A stretch of DNA of 33,253 bases from contig JAGRLT010000073.1 of assembly GCA_020441665.1 (NCBI GenBank), forward strand, positions 1-33,253. Direction: 5' to 3'. Every line of letters begins with the position of its first letter. The stretch's first letter is position 1. The translations under genes and the position numbers were made by a program. Of this stretch, positions 32,149-33,253 are shown in pieces. This DNA is from Nitratireductor sp. GTDB lineage: Bacteria; Pseudomonadota; Alphaproteobacteria; Rhizobiales; Rhizobiaceae. The notes below the pieces were generated by a model. It was not told where the DNA came from and made no database searches. It was given only the letters and a program-made list of their open reading frames with translations.

Positions 32149-33253
32149 ATGGCCGCCACCGCCCTTCCCCCCGGCAGGACCACGCGCATCCGCCTCGACG
32201 GCGACGCCTGGGCAAAACGCGGCTTCATCGCGATCATCGCGCTTTATCTGGTCGTCGCCCTGGCCCTGCCGCTCTATGCGATGCTCTCCAAGGCGTTCTC
32301 GACCTTCCAGTTCGATCTTGGCCGCTATGAATTCCAGGTCAGCGACGCGGCGGGAACTTTCGACGGAACCATCGTGACCGGTGCCGAGCTCAACGCAACC
32401 GCCGGCGTCTATGCGCCGGAAGACCTTATTGCCGGATCGGCCGACCGCATGCCCGTCGCCAAGCTCTTCGCCGACTTCTCCTTCCGCAGCCCGGTGCGCT
32501 ACCGCGTCCGCGGCGTCACCGCGGGCGACGCCTTCGTCGCCGGCTCCGACCGGGTGGCGGGCGGCGCGTGGCAGGAATACGATTCCAACACCTTCCGCCG
32601 TGTCGCCCTGCTGCCCTTCGCCTCGACCGGCCTCGGCAACTTCACGCGCTATTTCTCAACACCGAGCCTGGTGCGCTCGATCGAGAACTCACTGGTGATC
32701 TCAACCCTCAGCACCATCGTCACGGTGCTGCTCGCCTTCTTCTTTTCCTACGCGCTCAACCGCAGCTGCATGCGCTTCAAGGGCGTCTTCCGCCTGATCG
32801 CCATGGCGCCGATCCTCGTGCCCTCGCTGCTGCCGGGCATCGCCCTCGTCTATCTGTTCGGCAATCAGGGCTTTCTCAAAGCGCTGATGATGGGCGAGAC
32901 CATCTACGGACCGATCGGCATCGTCGCCGGATCGATCTTCTTCACCTTTCCCCATGCGATGCTGATCATCTCGACGGCACTGGCGATCTCCGACGCGAGG
33001 CTCTACGAGGCGGCGACCTCGCTGCGCGCCAGCCGCTGGAAGATCTTCTGGACGGTCACCGTCCCCGGCGCGCGCTACGGCCTGATCTCGGCCGCCTTCG
33101 TGGTGTTCAATCTCGTCATCACCGATTTCGGCCTGCCCAAGGTCATTGGTGGCCAGTACAACGTGCTTGCCGTCGACATCTACAAACAGGTGATCGGCCA
33201 GCAGAATTTCGAGATGGGCGCCGTCGTTTCGGTCGTCCTGCTGGTGCCGGCAC
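32149..33253 (+). CDS. Putative 2-aminoethylphosphonate ABC transporter permease, 5' part
   Basis: Runs past the window edge; 368 codons are visible. One membrane helix (about 26–47) is followed by a hydrophilic stretch of about 125 residues (50–175), then membrane helices of a BPD-type permease domain (NSLVISTLSTIVTVLLAFFFSYALN, VPSLLPGIALVYLFG). The ATPase-docking EAA motif is EAATSLRASRWKIFWTVTVP (287–306). Permeases of this AEP/Fe3+ clade are often two such domains fused in one chain, and the missing 3' part may hold the second. The long loop should face the periplasm, like the P2 loop of MalF. The start ATG 32149 is two bases after the ATPase stop. Confidence 0.85.
   Translation, partial: MAATALPPGRTTRIRLDGDAWAKRGFIAIIALYLVVALALPLYAMLSKAFSTFQFDLGRYEFQVSDAAGTFDGTIVTGAELNATAGVYAPEDLIAGSADRMPVAKLFADFSFRSPVRYRVRGVTAGDAFVAGSDRVAGGAWQEYDSNTFRRVALLPFASTGLGNFTRYFSTPSLVRSIENSLVISTLSTIVTVLLAFFFSYALNRSCMRFKGVFRLIAMAPILVPSLLPGIALVYLFGNQGFLKALMMGETIYGPIGIVAGSIFFTFPHAMLIISTALAISDARLYEAATSLRASRWKIFWTVTVPGARYGLISAAFVVFNLVITDFGLPKVIGGQYNVLAVDIYKQVIGQQNFEMGAVVSVVLLVPA

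Overview
The window is GC-rich, densely coded bacterial DNA. It most likely comes from the chromosome of an alphaproteobacterium of the order Hyphomicrobiales (Rhizobiales). The main clues are the run accC – aat – DUF2155 protein – NDUFA12-type complex I subunit, the sfsA – map – radC run, and best-matching families known from rhizobia and marine relatives. The genus cannot be named from sequence alone. I see no tRNA, rRNA, CRISPR array, insertion sequence or integrase.

Region 1 (1–12.4 kb) is housekeeping. It holds the 3' end of biotin carboxylase (accC), aat, a secreted DUF2155 protein, a PPP-type phosphatase, the NDUFA12-type subunit, an MFS transporter, a cold-shock gene with a clear terminator, a nitroreductase, an RND/MMPL exporter translationally coupled to a small secreted protein, sfsA, map, radC and an M20 amidohydrolase.

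Region 2 (12.6–21.45 kb) is a surface-polysaccharide block. It has four glycosyltransferases, the complete dTDP-L-rhamnose set in the order rfbA-rfbC-rfbB-rfbD, and a polyprenyl-phosphate sugar-1-phosphate transferase (WecA/WbpL type) that could start a lipid-linked glycan. No flippase, polymerase or ABC glycan exporter is present, so the locus is partial or works with genes elsewhere.

Region 3 (21.46 kb to the end) is the most interesting part: an apparently complete 2-aminoethylphosphonate (AEP) utilisation island. A leftward operon encodes PhnW (AEP to phosphonoacetaldehyde), PhnA (phosphonoacetate to acetate plus phosphate), PhnY (phosphonoacetaldehyde to phosphonoacetate) and a PbfA-like PLP enzyme that would feed (R)-1-hydroxy-AEP into the same intermediate. 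Upstream lie an Na+/Pi-cotransporter-family gene with a PhoU-like tail, a divergent LysR-type regulator, and a rightward ABC importer operon (binding protein, ATPase, two-domain-type permease cut by the window edge). No C–P lyase genes and no Pho-box-like repeats are visible.

Three AT-rich intergenic regions of this island, and no other place I noticed, carry the same motif (AACGATRG, then ATTTAT, then ATCGAT 21 or 30 bp downstream of the motif start). They sit before phnW, between the Na/Pi gene and lysR, and before the importer. I read these as the binding sites of the LysR regulator. That would put import, breakdown and phosphate handling under one substrate-sensing switch rather than under phosphate starvation. 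The Na/Pi protein may then export the phosphate left over when AEP is used for carbon or nitrogen.
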